The notes under the pieces: model-generated
Databases searched by the model: none
Told to the model about the DNA's origin: nothing
What the model saw: the letters and a program-made list of their open reading frames with translations, nothing else
Part shown: one piece after another, positions 1 through 6,970 of the stretch
How positions within the stretch are numbered: the first letter of the stretch is position 1
How the letters are laid out: every line of letters starts with the position of its first letter
Made by a program: the position numbers and the translations under genes
Source of the DNA: JAICUY01 sp035708065
Lineage (GTDB): Bacteria; Chloroflexota; Limnocylindria; QHBO01
NCBI GenBank assembly: GCA_035708065.1
Contig: DASSTC010000034.1
Coordinates: 1 to 32,073, forward strand
Direction: 5' to 3'
DNA: 32,073 bases

Positions 1-4
1 AGGC

Positions 5-30
5 GAGGGCCCCTCCGAAGAGGGGCCCTC
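5..30 (-). other. Perfect 11-bp hairpin in leader at window edge
   Basis: GAGGGCCCCTC (5-15) and GAGGGGCCCTC (20-30) are perfectly complementary and enclose a four-base loop (CGAA on the plus strand, UUCG in the leftward transcript, a very stable tetraloop). No T-run follows inside the window on either strand, so it is not a clear terminator here. It lies about 115 to 140 bases downstream of the leftward promoter and could be a leader stem, an attenuator or part of an RNA gene that continues outside the window. Confidence 0.5.
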
Positions 31-151
31 AATGCTGCCGGATTCGCTAACCACAAGGGCATCTTTCACGCACGGTTTCCCGTACTACCCTTACCCAAAC
101 CTACCCATGGCCTTGCAGTCAGTGGTGAATCGCTGTACGAACAGCGTCCAC

Positions 152-180
152 AGATTAGCCCATCTGTTCGTTTCAGTCAA
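152..180 (-). promoter_or_regulatory. Leftward sigma-70-like promoter
   Basis: On the minus strand TTGACT (180-175) is followed by a 17-base spacer and TAATCT (157-152), a close match to the housekeeping consensus. Transcription would start near 145 and run off the left edge. The predicted 5' end falls in a hairpin (131-146, CGCTGT/ACAGCG arms). No coding frame with a recognisable product follows before the edge, so the first 145 bases look like a leader or the start of an RNA gene. Confidence 0.6.
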
Positions 181-661
181 GGTTTTGGGCTTAAGAATCC
201 TTTACATTGCAAAGTGCTTTTGCGCTCCCATCGGCCCGCGTACAATGCCGCGCCACGCCACCGGTATCCCGTGGCCATCACGGCCAGCGCGCGGCTGCCG
301 CCCCGTGCCCAAGCTTGGCGCGAGTTGTCAGCTGACGGCGTGAGCAGCGTTAACCCGCTCGGGATGCTCCGACAGGACCGATACGGACCGGATCCACGCT
401 CGACTCGCTGCCGTCGTCGGCAGGCCGGGGGCAATAGCGCGAATCAGGGCAGCACGTGACAGATCGGCGGAGTTGACGGCTGCCTGGGAAAGACGGCGGC
501 CGACAACCGCTGGACGGGCCGATTGGGCGCACGAGCCATGCGTGCCTTGTGCACCGAGCGGATGGCCGATCGAGCCATCCGCGTCGCCCTGTTCGCCCTC
601 AGAGTCACGTGGTGGCCGCAAAGCTCGTGCCGCCGGCGCGGCAGGGCGCGGAAGGGAGGCG
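181..661. other. Intergenic stretch, no gene recognised
   Basis: About 480 bases between the leftward promoter and the 3' end of the cyclophilin gene. A TACAAT box lies at 241-246, and a GTG at 271 opens a 62-codon frame to 459, but the translation is Arg/Ser/Gly-rich with no recognisable motif and no ribosome-binding site. The left end (about 180-240) is AT-richer than the surroundings, as expected of promoter DNA. I see no RNA gene or mobile element here. Confidence 0.5.
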
Positions 662-1315
662 TCAGCCCGTCGGCGAGGCGGCCGGTGGCGCCTGGATCGT
701 GATCGAATCGATGATCGCGGGGTCGAGCGGCAGGCCGTTGGGACCGTTCACCGGCAGCGCGCCGATCTTGTCGATCACATCGGTCCCGTCGGTGACCTTG
801 CCGAAGATCGTGTACGCGCGCGCCAGCCGGCCGTTGAGATCGGCAAGGTCGATGAAGAACTGCGACCCATTGGCCTGCCCGTCGTTGGCCATCGCCACGA
901 CGTACGGGTCGTAGTTCAGGTTGTCGGCCGGTGGCTCGATGGCGAACTTGTACCCCGGCCCACCGCTGCCGAGAGCTTCGAAGTCGCCGCGATTGTGCTT
1001 CGTCTGCGGGTCGCCGGCCTGCGCCACGAAGCCGGCCAGCACGCGGTGGAAGCTGATCCCGTCGTAGAAGCCGCAGCGCGCAAGCGCGACGAAGTTGGCG
1101 GTCGCGATCGGTGCGGCGTCGCCGTAGAGCTCCAGGGTGAAGTCGCCCTTGTTGGTCTTGACCACCGCCTGACCCGCATCGGCCAGGATGCTCTGCGCCT
1201 CGACGGCGGTGGGTGCCGCGTGCGGACAGTCGGGCTTCGGCGACGGCGAGGGCGCGCTGCAGGCGACCAGGCTGGCGGCCAGCACGAAACCGATGACGAC
1301 GCGCGGCGACCTCAT
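662..1315 (-). CDS. Lipoprotein cyclophilin-type peptidyl-prolyl isomerase
   Basis: Predicted to catalyse cis-trans isomerisation of Xaa-Pro bonds in proteins outside the cytoplasmic membrane. The 217-residue product begins with a lipoprotein signal (MRSPRVVIGFVLAASLVAC, lipobox LVAC) and a short Ser/Pro linker. The cyclophilin fold occupies about residues 50-210: NFVALARCGFYDG, then FHRVLAGFVAQAGDP carrying the family's Phe-His-Arg signature, then the ANDGQANGSQFFI segment. This is the compact bacterial form, normal in length. Its ATG overlaps the stop of the DUF885 gene by four bases (ATGA), so the two are probably co-translated. The family call is secure; the substrate is unknown. Confidence 0.92.
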   Translation of the reverse strand: MRSPRVVIGFVLAASLVACSAPSPSPKPDCPHAAPTAVEAQSILADAGQAVVKTNKGDFTLELYGDAAPIATANFVALARCGFYDGISFHRVLAGFVAQAGDPQTKHNRGDFEALGSGGPGYKFAIEPPADNLNYDPYVVAMANDGQANGSQFFIDLADLNGRLARAYTIFGKVTDGTDVIDKIGALPVNGPNGLPLDPAIIDSITIQAPPAASPTG

Positions 1316-2964
1316 CGGTCTGGCGAGTCGTTCGACAGCCTGGCGTCGAACAGGCGTCGCGCGTAGGAGACCGGCATGGTGCCGCCGTAGATCAGCGTGT
1401 CGTGGAAGAACTTGAGGTTGAAGGCCGGACCCATGCGCCCCTCGACGTCGGCGCGCAGCTGCTCGATCATGTGCCGGCCGTACAGGTACGAGAGCTGGTA
1501 GGTTGGCGTGGAGGTATATCGCTTGACTTCGCCCACGGCGGCCGGTCGCTCGAAGCCGGTCTCGGCGATGAGCCGGTCGACGGCCTCCTCGAACCCGATC
1601 TGGCCGCGGTGCAGCTGCACGTCCAGGATGATCCGCGTCGCGCGCCAGATCGCATCGGTGTACTGGATGTACCGATGCTTCGGCGTGTCGTCGAAGCCCT
1701 CGTCCTTCATCAGCCGCTCGCAGTAGAAGGCCCAGCCCTCGTCGAACTCGGGCGCCCTGGCGAAGAGCCGCACCCGGCTCGGATTGGTGATCGCCCCGCT
1801 GAGCTGCAGGTGATGGCCGGGGTAGGCCTCGTGGACCGATGTGTTGCTGACCGATGCACGGTTGTGTTCGCGCATCATCCCGGGCGTCTCGGGCGGCGTG
1901 ACGATGTAGATGCCGAGTGGCTCGGGATCGAACGGAGCGGGCGAGAAGTAGGCCGCGAACGGGATGACGTGCCGCATGAAGCTGGGCGTCTCGACGACGA
2001 TGAGCTTCTCGTGCGGCGGCATCGTCGCCAGGTCGTGCTCAATGACGAACGAGCGCGCCCGATCCATGTCGTGGCGGTACTCCTCGAGGGCCTCGGCGAA
2101 CGTCGGCGCATGGTCGTCCTTGACGACGTCGGCGACCTCCTCCGGCGACAGCGTCGGATCGATCTCACCGCAGACCTCGTTGCGTGCCGCTTTCGACTCG
2201 GCCAGCATCCGCTCGCCGACGGCCAGGATCTCGTCGCCGTTCGCCTCGAGCTCGCGGAGACGGACCAGCTCCTCGAAGCGCTCCGGTCCGGCGCGCCAAT
2301 CGGCGTGCGCGTTCGGCAGCATCTCGTCAGTCAGCCATGCCAGGTGCTCGTCCAGCGCGGCCTTCGTGGCGTCGGCGGCCTTCGACAGCCGCTCGCTGAG
2401 GGCGGCGTCCGTCTGCTCGGCGCGTGCCGCCGCGACGACCGTGTCGAGGAACGCGGGCAGTGCCCGGGTTCCCTCGATGTCGATCTCGGTCCAGAGGCGG
2501 ACCGGGTCGGTCACCCGGGTGCGCGTCTCGGCGATGAAGCGCGGCGCCTGCTCGAGCCGCGCGGCGATGCTCTCCAGCCGCTCGGCAAGTGGCGCGAAGT
2601 CACGGCTGAAGAGCGGGAAGATGGCGTCGCCGATGTGCTCCGCGGCATCGCTGCGACCGGCCCACCCGCGCCGTTCGTTGAGCTGGAAGAGCGTCAGCCG
2701 CGCCTCGTGGAGTGCCAGGTCGCGGTCGAGGCGCCGGTCGGCGCTGAGCTCCTCGGGGTCGAAGCGCTCCAGCTCGACGATCGACTGCTCGGCGAACGCC
2801 ACCTCCCGATCGACCTGGTCGCGTGACCCGGAGCTCAGCTCCCGGTCGTGGTCGTGGACGCCGAGGTAGGTCGCTGCCTCCGGCTCCATGGCGAGCCGGT
2901 CGCGGAACCAGCGCTCGATGGTTCGGTCGAACCGGGCGTCGGCATCCGACGGGGGAACGGACAT
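1312..2964 (-). CDS. DUF885 family protein (putative metallopeptidase-like)
   Basis: The 550-residue protein has the hallmark DUF885 segment HEAYPGHHLQ near residue 385, a His/Glu-rich motif thought to bind metal as in zinc peptidases. The rest is helical and rich in Glu, Arg and Ala, and length and layout match full-length family members. No signal peptide is visible, so it is probably cytoplasmic. The ATG at 2964 follows GAGG at about eight bases on the minus strand, supporting the start. It is the first gene of a two-gene leftward operon with the lipoprotein cyclophilin. Activity of the family is poorly characterised, and a peptidase role is inference from the motif and family naming. Confidence 0.88.
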   Translation of the reverse strand: MSVPPSDADARFDRTIERWFRDRLAMEPEAATYLGVHDHDRELSSGSRDQVDREVAFAEQSIVELERFDPEELSADRRLDRDLALHEARLTLFQLNERRGWAGRSDAAEHIGDAIFPLFSRDFAPLAERLESIAARLEQAPRFIAETRTRVTDPVRLWTEIDIEGTRALPAFLDTVVAAARAEQTDAALSERLSKAADATKAALDEHLAWLTDEMLPNAHADWRAGPERFEELVRLRELEANGDEILAVGERMLAESKAARNEVCGEIDPTLSPEEVADVVKDDHAPTFAEALEEYRHDMDRARSFVIEHDLATMPPHEKLIVVETPSFMRHVIPFAAYFSPAPFDPEPLGIYIVTPPETPGMMREHNRASVSNTSVHEAYPGHHLQLSGAITNPSRVRLFARAPEFDEGWAFYCERLMKDEGFDDTPKHRYIQYTDAIWRATRIILDVQLHRGQIGFEEAVDRLIAETGFERPAAVGEVKRYTSTPTYQLSYLYGRHMIEQLRADVEGRMGPAFNLKFFHDTLIYGGTMPVSYARRLFDARLSNDSPDR

Positions 2965-3067
2965 GCAATGACCTCGATCGGCAGGGCGGAGTGCTGCGGG
3001 GCGATCCGCGCGAGGCGCGGCGCCGACGGCCTAGGGTACCCGAATCGGGCGTTGGCGGAGACTCGGC

Positions 3068-3073
3068 TACAAT
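3068..3073 (+). promoter_or_regulatory. -10 box of a probable leaderless promoter
   Basis: TACAAT lies seven bases before the GTG at 3081. The expected transcription start therefore falls at or next to the start codon. No Shine-Dalgarno sequence is present, and no clear -35 box is seen. Confidence 0.55.
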
Positions 3074-3080
3074 CCCGGCC

Positions 3081-3602
3081 GTGGTCATCAAGAAGCTGAG
3101 CAAGCCGGCCGTCGGCCGGCGGGACGCCTCGCGCGCCCCCACGGCGGTCGCGCGGCATCGCGCCCGCGCCCATTCCCTCGCGCCCGAGCACATCGGCGAA
3201 GCGGGCAGCGTCGCGCTGCTGGCGGTGACCATCGTCGGCCTGTCGCTCCTGATCGCCGGGATCGCGATTCTCATCTCGGGGATCACCGTCGGCAGTCGCT
3301 ACTCGGGCACGACGCCGCCTCCCAACATTGGCAGCCTGGGGATCGGCCAAATCGTCGGTGGCGGCCTGCTATCGCTTTTCTCCGCGGCGCTGGTCGCCTC
3401 GGCCGCGGCGGTGCTTGCCGACCTGCGGCGATCGCGGATCGTGGCGGCGGTTCTCAGCGGGATCGCGGCGCTCCTCGGCGCGGCCGGTGTCGTCACGGTG
3501 ATGTCGCAGGCCGGCGGCGACCAGGTGCTCGCCGGCGCGCTGGTCGTCATCACGCTCATCTTCGCGGCCGCCGCGATCATCCTCGCGCGGCCGCGCCGCT
3601 AG
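3081..3602 (+). CDS. Small integral membrane protein, unknown function
   Basis: A 173-residue protein with a basic N-terminal tail (about 45 residues rich in Arg, Ala and Lys) and four hydrophobic segments: about residues 48-70, 88-112, 118-140 and 148-168. I recognise no catalytic motif. I chose the GTG at 3081 rather than upstream starts because a TACAAT box lies seven bases before it, as in other genes of this window. The next gene, another four-helix protein, starts 17 bases after the stop, so the two are probably co-transcribed and may act together. Function cannot be assigned from sequence. Confidence 0.75.
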   Translation: MVIKKLSKPAVGRRDASRAPTAVARHRARAHSLAPEHIGEAGSVALLAVTIVGLSLLIAGIAILISGITVGSRYSGTTPPPNIGSLGIGQIVGGGLLSLFSAALVASAAAVLADLRRSRIVAAVLSGIAALLGAAGVVTVMSQAGGDQVLAGALVVITLIFAAAAIILARPRR

Positions 3603-3619
3603 CCTCGCCCGCCGCGAGC

Positions 3620-4069
3620 GTGGCGCGGCGCACCACGCTCGTCTCGCGCTTCCTGCTGCTGGCCGGCGCCGTCATGCTGCTCGTCGGCGCGGTTGCCGTG
3701 GCCGTCGCGGTCGTCGACCCCGAGGCGGTGAAGGCGAGGCTCCCCGAGGTCGTGATCGATGCGGCGGCCGTCGGGGGCGCACTGGCGGCACTCGGCGTCG
3801 TGGCCGGTGCACTCGGACTGGCGCACCTGGTCGTGGCCATCGGGCTGCGGGTCGGCGCGCGCTGGTCAGCGACGGCATCGGTCGTCCTGTGCGCGATGCT
3901 GGCGGTGTTGGCGTTGGCGGCTGCGATCGCGGCTGGGGTCAGCGCCGGACGGTCGCCGGCGTTCGTCGTCACGGGCATCGGCCTGGCGCTCCTTGGAGCG
4001 GCCTACACGTCCAGCGTCGTCGCCGTCATCCGGCTGATGCGAGCGGAACAGGGGGCATCGGGCTCCTGA
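3620..4069 (+). CDS. Small four-helix membrane protein, unknown function
   Basis: A 149-residue protein, GTG start, with four predicted membrane helices (about residues 8-30, 47-75, 86-108 and 115-138) and almost no polar loops. It follows the previous membrane gene by 17 bases and shares its general architecture, though not obviously its sequence. No family motif is recognised. Its stop is about 58 bases upstream of tRNA-Asp, with the tRNA promoter lying between them. The reading frame is convincing from its consistent hydrophobic helices and high third-position GC. Confidence 0.7.
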   Translation: MARRTTLVSRFLLLAGAVMLLVGAVAVAVAVVDPEAVKARLPEVVIDAAAVGGALAALGVVAGALGLAHLVVAIGLRVGARWSATASVVLCAMLAVLALAAAIAAGVSAGRSPAFVVTGIGLALLGAAYTSSVVAVIRLMRAEQGASGS

Positions 4070-4079
4070 AAACGGCTCG

Positions 4080-4108
4080 CTGAAGGGCCCGGGGAAGCCT
4101 GATATACT
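4080..4108 (+). promoter_or_regulatory. Probable tRNA-Asp promoter
   Basis: TATACT (4103-4108) is an almost consensus -10 box, 19 bases before the mature tRNA 5' end. A weak -35 candidate, CTGAAG (4080-4085), stands 17 bases upstream of it. Confidence 0.55.
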
Positions 4109-4127
4109 CCGCCACCGGCACTCCCAC

Positions 4128-4204
4128 GGGCCCGTGGTGTAGCGGCCCAACATGCCAGCCTGTCACGCTGGAGATCGCCGGTTCGAATCCGGTCGGGCCC
4201 GCCA
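4128..4204 (+). tRNA. tRNA-Asp (GTC anticodon)
   Basis: Complete cloverleaf. The acceptor arms GGGCCCG (4128-4134) and CGGGCCC (4194-4200) pair fully. The anticodon arm is CCAGC/GCTGG with loop CTGTCAC, giving anticodon GTC at 4162-4164. The T arm is built around GGTTCGAATCC. Discriminator G (4201) is followed by an encoded CCA (4202-4204). It decodes GAC and GAU. Confidence 0.96.
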
Positions 4205-4216
4205 CGTCCCCGCCTC

Positions 4217-4273
4217 CGGCCCGCGTAAGCGTCGTCGGCCCGCGTCAGCGTTGCCGGTCGGCGTCAGCCGTCG
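4217..4273 (+). repeat. Three degenerate 19-bp tandem repeats after the tRNA
   Basis: Units at 4217-4235, 4236-4254 and 4255-4273 share the pattern CGGCCCGCGTCAGCGTTGC with a few substitutions; the third is the most diverged. They lie between tRNA-Asp and the 3' end of the Rieske gene and encode nothing recognisable. Confidence 0.55.
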
Positions 4274-4304
4274 AGACGCTCGTCGCGAGCCCCGAGAAGC
4301 TGCC

Positions 4305-4607
4305 TCAGACCTCGATCGAGAGGTCCCGCCCGTGGACCTCGATGGCTCGCGACCGCACCGGCCGAGCGGCCGGTCCTCGGAGCACCGCGCCGGTCGTCAC
4401 ATCGAACTGGCTGCCGTGGCAGCGACACGTCACCGTCGTGCCGTCGAGCGAGCCCATGGCGAGCGAGCACCCCATGTGCGTACACGTGTCATCGAAGGCG
4501 AACAGCGCCCCGGCGGCGTGGGCAACCGTGACCTTTGCCCCGCCAATCTGGAAGGCACGCATCTCGCCAACGGCGATGTCGGCGGCGTTGCCGACCGTCT
4601 CAAACAT
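4305..4607 (-). CDS. Rieske-type [2Fe-2S] ferredoxin
   Basis: A 100-residue single-domain Rieske protein that would carry a two-His, two-Cys iron-sulfur cluster and pass electrons to a partner oxygenase or reductase. Both ligand boxes are present: CTHMGC around residues 38-43, and CRCHGSQFD around residues 60-68 (Cys-x-x-His pattern plus the Gly-Ser-x-Phe turn). Length is typical of soluble small Rieske ferredoxins, and there is no membrane anchor or twin-arginine signal. I chose the ATG at 4607 because AGGAGG lies ten bases upstream; a TTG at 4616 sits too close to it. No oxygenase partner gene adjoins, so its electron acceptor is unknown. Confidence 0.92.
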   Translation of the reverse strand: MFETVGNAADIAVGEMRAFQIGGAKVTVAHAAGALFAFDDTCTHMGCSLAMGSLDGTTVTCRCHGSQFDVTTGAVLRGPAARPVRSRAIEVHGRDLSIEV

Positions 4608-4758
4608 GGATCCCAACCCTCCTTCTGTGCTGTGGCCCGAAGAGCGTAGCTGCCTGCATCGTCAATCCGCGGCGAGATACGGCCGGCGCACCGGGCGTGC
4701 TGATTGGCACGCGTCGTGCGAAACAGAAGCCGCTGAAGCCCGCAGCAAGGAGAACCGA

Positions 4759-4833
4759 ATGTTCGGACTTGGGATCGTAGGAACGATCATCTTGATCCTG
4801 ATCATCCTGTGGATTCTCGGCGTCATCGGGTAG
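4759..4833 (+). CDS. 24-residue hydrophobic membrane microprotein
   Basis: A tiny gene encoding one Ile/Leu-rich transmembrane helix that begins MFGLGIVG and ends WILGVIG. AAGGAG lies seven bases before the ATG, and a strong factor-independent terminator follows 31 bases after the stop, so the unit looks like a real single-gene transcript. It resembles the short hydrophobic Lmo0937-type membrane proteins but is only about half their length; that resemblance is from memory. Possible roles include a membrane stress peptide or a toxin-like peptide. No antitoxin gene or antisense RNA is evident. Confidence 0.65.
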   Translation: MFGLGIVGTIILILIILWILGVIG

Positions 4834-4864
4834 CCACCGGAAGTCAGACAGACCCATAACAAGA

Positions 4865-4893
4865 GCGACCGGCCACGGTGCCGGTCGCTTTTT
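4865..4893 (+). terminator. Factor-independent terminator
   Basis: GCGACCGGC (4865-4873) pairs with GCCGGTCGC (4880-4888) across a six-base loop and is followed at once by TTTTT (4889-4893). It ends the microprotein transcript. It is the clearest intrinsic terminator in the window. Confidence 0.9.
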
Positions 4894-5023
4894 CGTGCCC
4901 GGTTCGGGGCACTCGGGGCTGGCGATGCACCTCGCGCATACATGAGCGTCGGCTGATGTGGCGTTGCATGCGCCGGATGCATACACCAGCTGCCAACGGA
5001 AGCGGTTCGTGTGCCGATTCCGG

Positions 5024-5266
5024 CGCGCGCAGCCTCTTACCCCGCCGGCCGCGGGTGGGAGCCAGTGGGTGGCTCTATTGGCGAATGAACCGCGCCATCC
5101 GGCGCTCGCAAGCGGCTCGGCGCCTGTTCATCCGTCAGATTCGCCACCGCGTGGCTCCCCTGGCGAACGAGGGGCAACCAAGGTCGCCTCGTTCGCTGAT
5201 AGAGCCGTGGGCTGGCTAGGAAGCCGAAGCCCATCCCGCCGACGCGCGCAGCCTCTAATCCCGCCG
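5024..5266. repeat. Inverted-repeat-rich element flanked by 24-bp direct repeats
   Basis: Non-coding block between the microprotein terminator and the LOG gene. The outer direct repeats (5024-5047 and 5243-5266) match at 22 of 24 positions and include CGCGCGCAGCCTCT. Inside are two large imperfect stems. The first is 5069-5090 against 5126-5147 (GTGGC and ATGAAC ends pair), with a nested GGCGC stem in its loop. The second is 5153-5172 against 5187-5206 (GCGAACGAGG pairs perfectly, plus an outer GGCTC). It could be a small mobile element remnant, a REP-like element or a structured RNA. No protein is seen in it. Confidence 0.55.
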
Positions 5267-5307
5267 CAGCCGAAGCCGCCCCGATGCCGGTCGCCGCAGA
5301 CCGAGTG

Positions 5308-5381
5308 CTCACCGCGCGTCGGCGCCTCACCGCGCGTCGGCGCCTCACCGCGCGTCGGCGCTCCTCAGCGCGCGTCGGCGC
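5308..5381. repeat. 18-bp tandem repeat running into the LOG gene stop codon
   Basis: Three identical copies of CTCACCGCGCGTCGGCGC (5308-5325, 5326-5343, 5344-5361) are followed after two bases by a fourth copy with one substitution (5364-5381). The fourth copy contains the stop codon and last codons of the LOG-family gene on the minus strand. The array looks like expansion of the end of that gene. Confidence 0.85.
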
Positions 5382-6168
5382 GCTTCAGCGCGCGCTCGGT
5401 CTCGGCCTGGCTGCGCATCGCATCCAGCCGCGCCTGGTGACGCTTGAGGATCGTGGCCGCCGCCTCTTCGATGTCATCGGTCAGGGTGAACAGGTCGAGG
5501 TCGGCCGGCGCGATCTTGCCCTCGTCGAGCGGCTGCTGCTCGATCCACTTCAGGAGCCCCTGCCAGTACTCGCGCCCGAAGAGCACGACCGGGAAGTGCT
5601 CGACCTTGCCGGTCTGGATCAGGGTCAGCGACTCGAACAGCTCGTCGAGCGTGCCGAAGCCCCCCGGGAAGATGCAGAACGCCTCCGCGTACTTCATGAA
5701 CATCACCTTGCGCACGAAGAAGTAGCGAAACTCCATCCCCAGGTCGACGTACTCGTTCAGTCCCTGCTCGAAGGGCAGCTCGATGTTGCAGCCGATGCTC
5801 AGCCCGCCAGCCTCCTGCGCCCCGCGGTTGGCGGCCTCCATGATCCCCGGGCCGCCGCCGGTGATGATGGCGAAGCCCTCTTTCACGAGTCGGCCCGCGA
5901 GCTTCCGCGCCTGGCGGTAGGAGGGGTCGTTGCGGCGCACCCGTGCCGATCCGAAGACGGTGACCGCAGGGCCGACGCCGGCGAGCGCGTCGAAGCCTTC
6001 CACGAACTCCCCGAGGATGCGCAGGGCGCGCCAGGTGTCGCTGTGCAGGAACGCCGCATCGGGCGTTTCCTGGAGCAGCCGCTGGTCCTCGGTCGGCCGC
6101 TTCTGCGTCCCGCGCATGAGCACCGGCCCGCTGCGGCGGCTCTCCTGATCGCGCTTGCGAGTGGGCAT
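5365..6168 (-). CDS. LOG-family (TIGR00730) Rossmann-fold protein
   Basis: A 267-residue protein of the family once called lysine decarboxylase-like, whose characterised members are nucleotide 5'-monophosphate phosphoribohydrolases (LOG; cytokinin activation in plants and some bacteria). Both signature loops are present: GGGPGIMEAANRGA near residue 100, and PGGFGTLDELFE near residue 170, which holds the family's PGGxGTxxE motif. The N-terminal 30 residues are basic and polar. I chose the ATG at 6168, with GAGG eight bases upstream; the frame stays open to 6318 but that extension is unlike the family. The C-terminus is Arg/Ala-rich and coincides with an 18-bp tandem repeat. The natural nucleotide substrate is uncertain. 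Confidence 0.9.
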   Translation of the reverse strand: MPTRKRDQESRRSGPVLMRGTQKRPTEDQRLLQETPDAAFLHSDTWRALRILGEFVEGFDALAGVGPAVTVFGSARVRRNDPSYRQARKLAGRLVKEGFAIITGGGPGIMEAANRGAQEAGGLSIGCNIELPFEQGLNEYVDLGMEFRYFFVRKVMFMKYAEAFCIFPGGFGTLDELFESLTLIQTGKVEHFPVVLFGREYWQGLLKWIEQQPLDEGKIAPADLDLFTLTDDIEEAAATILKRHQARLDAMRSQAETERALKRADAR

Positions 6169-6352
6169 CGCTTGACCTCGTTTCGGTGGGCGTCGGCTGT
6201 GACGACGAGCTGCCGTGTCGAGACGCAGGCGCGGTGCCGGCCTCGACACGACGAATGACGGGTGGTAGGGTGTCCGCTCGTCCCACGGCGTTTCCCGGAT
6301 GGTATGTCGGGTGCCCACGCGGACCGACGGATCACGCTAGCTGAGGATTCTA

Positions 6353-6958
6353 TTGCTCGACCTGCTGCGGCGTGCTGCCGTGCTGATCGTCGTCAGCGCC
6401 GCCGGCATCGCCCTGCTTGCGCCGGCTGCTGCACGTTCCGGCACGAGCATGAGCCCTGAGGTTGACCAGCTGCTGTCGGTCGCCGATGCGTCAGCACCGG
6501 CCGCCGGCGCGCCACGCACGCTGCTCTCGGGTCGAGACCGTTCCGCATCGCTGTCGCTGCTTGCCCCGGCCGATTCCGCGCACGCCGAGGCGCTCGACGC
6601 GCCCGACGACGCGTCGGCCCCACCGGTCCTCCGGCTCCAGGCCCGATTCCAGCCGATCCCCACCCGCGCCCCGGCGCCTGCCCCTCGCGCGAAGACGCCG
6701 GCAGTCTCGGGCGACGCCGTCTGGGACCGCCTGGCGCAGTGCGAATCGGGCGGCAACTGGTCCATCAACACCGGCAACGGCTACTACGGCGGCCTGCAGT
6801 TCAGCCTCGGCACCTGGGCGGGATACGGCGGCACGGCCTACGCCGCGCGGCCGGACCTCGCCAGCCGCGTGGAGCAGATCGCCGTCGCGGAGCGGCTGCG
6901 CGCGGCGCGCGGCTACGCACCCTGGCCGGCCTGCGCCGCGAAGCTCGGCCTCCTGTAG
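6353..6958 (+). CDS. Secreted Rpf-like transglycosylase
   Basis: A 201-residue exported protein with a C-terminal resuscitation-promoting-factor domain (about residues 122-201), a lysozyme-like fold that cleaves peptidoglycan. Its hallmark CESGGNW places the catalytic Glu at residue 131, followed by GGLQFSLGTWAGYGG and the closing PWPAC segment. Residues 1-27 form a signal peptide or membrane anchor, and residues 28-120 are a Pro/Ala/Arg-rich stalk. The TTG start has GAGG six bases upstream. The next gene, 12 bases downstream, has nearly the same N-terminus but a different enzyme domain, so both are probably targeted to the same wall site. The domain call is firm. Confidence 0.9.
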   Translation: MLDLLRRAAVLIVVSAAGIALLAPAAARSGTSMSPEVDQLLSVADASAPAAGAPRTLLSGRDRSASLSLLAPADSAHAEALDAPDDASAPPVLRLQARFQPIPTRAPAPAPRAKTPAVSGDAVWDRLAQCESGGNWSINTGNGYYGGLQFSLGTWAGYGGTAYAARPDLASRVEQIAVAERLRAARGYAPWPACAAKLGLL

Positions 6959-6970
6959 CGGGGCGTCGTA

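Noticed and set aside
214..459. Possible small plus-strand gene near 241-459
   Set aside because: Low-complexity Arg/Ser translation, no ribosome-binding site and no recognisable motif. Only a TACAAT box lies upstream.
5308..5381. CRISPR array
   Set aside because: The 18-bp units are directly abutted with no spacers, and no cas gene is present.
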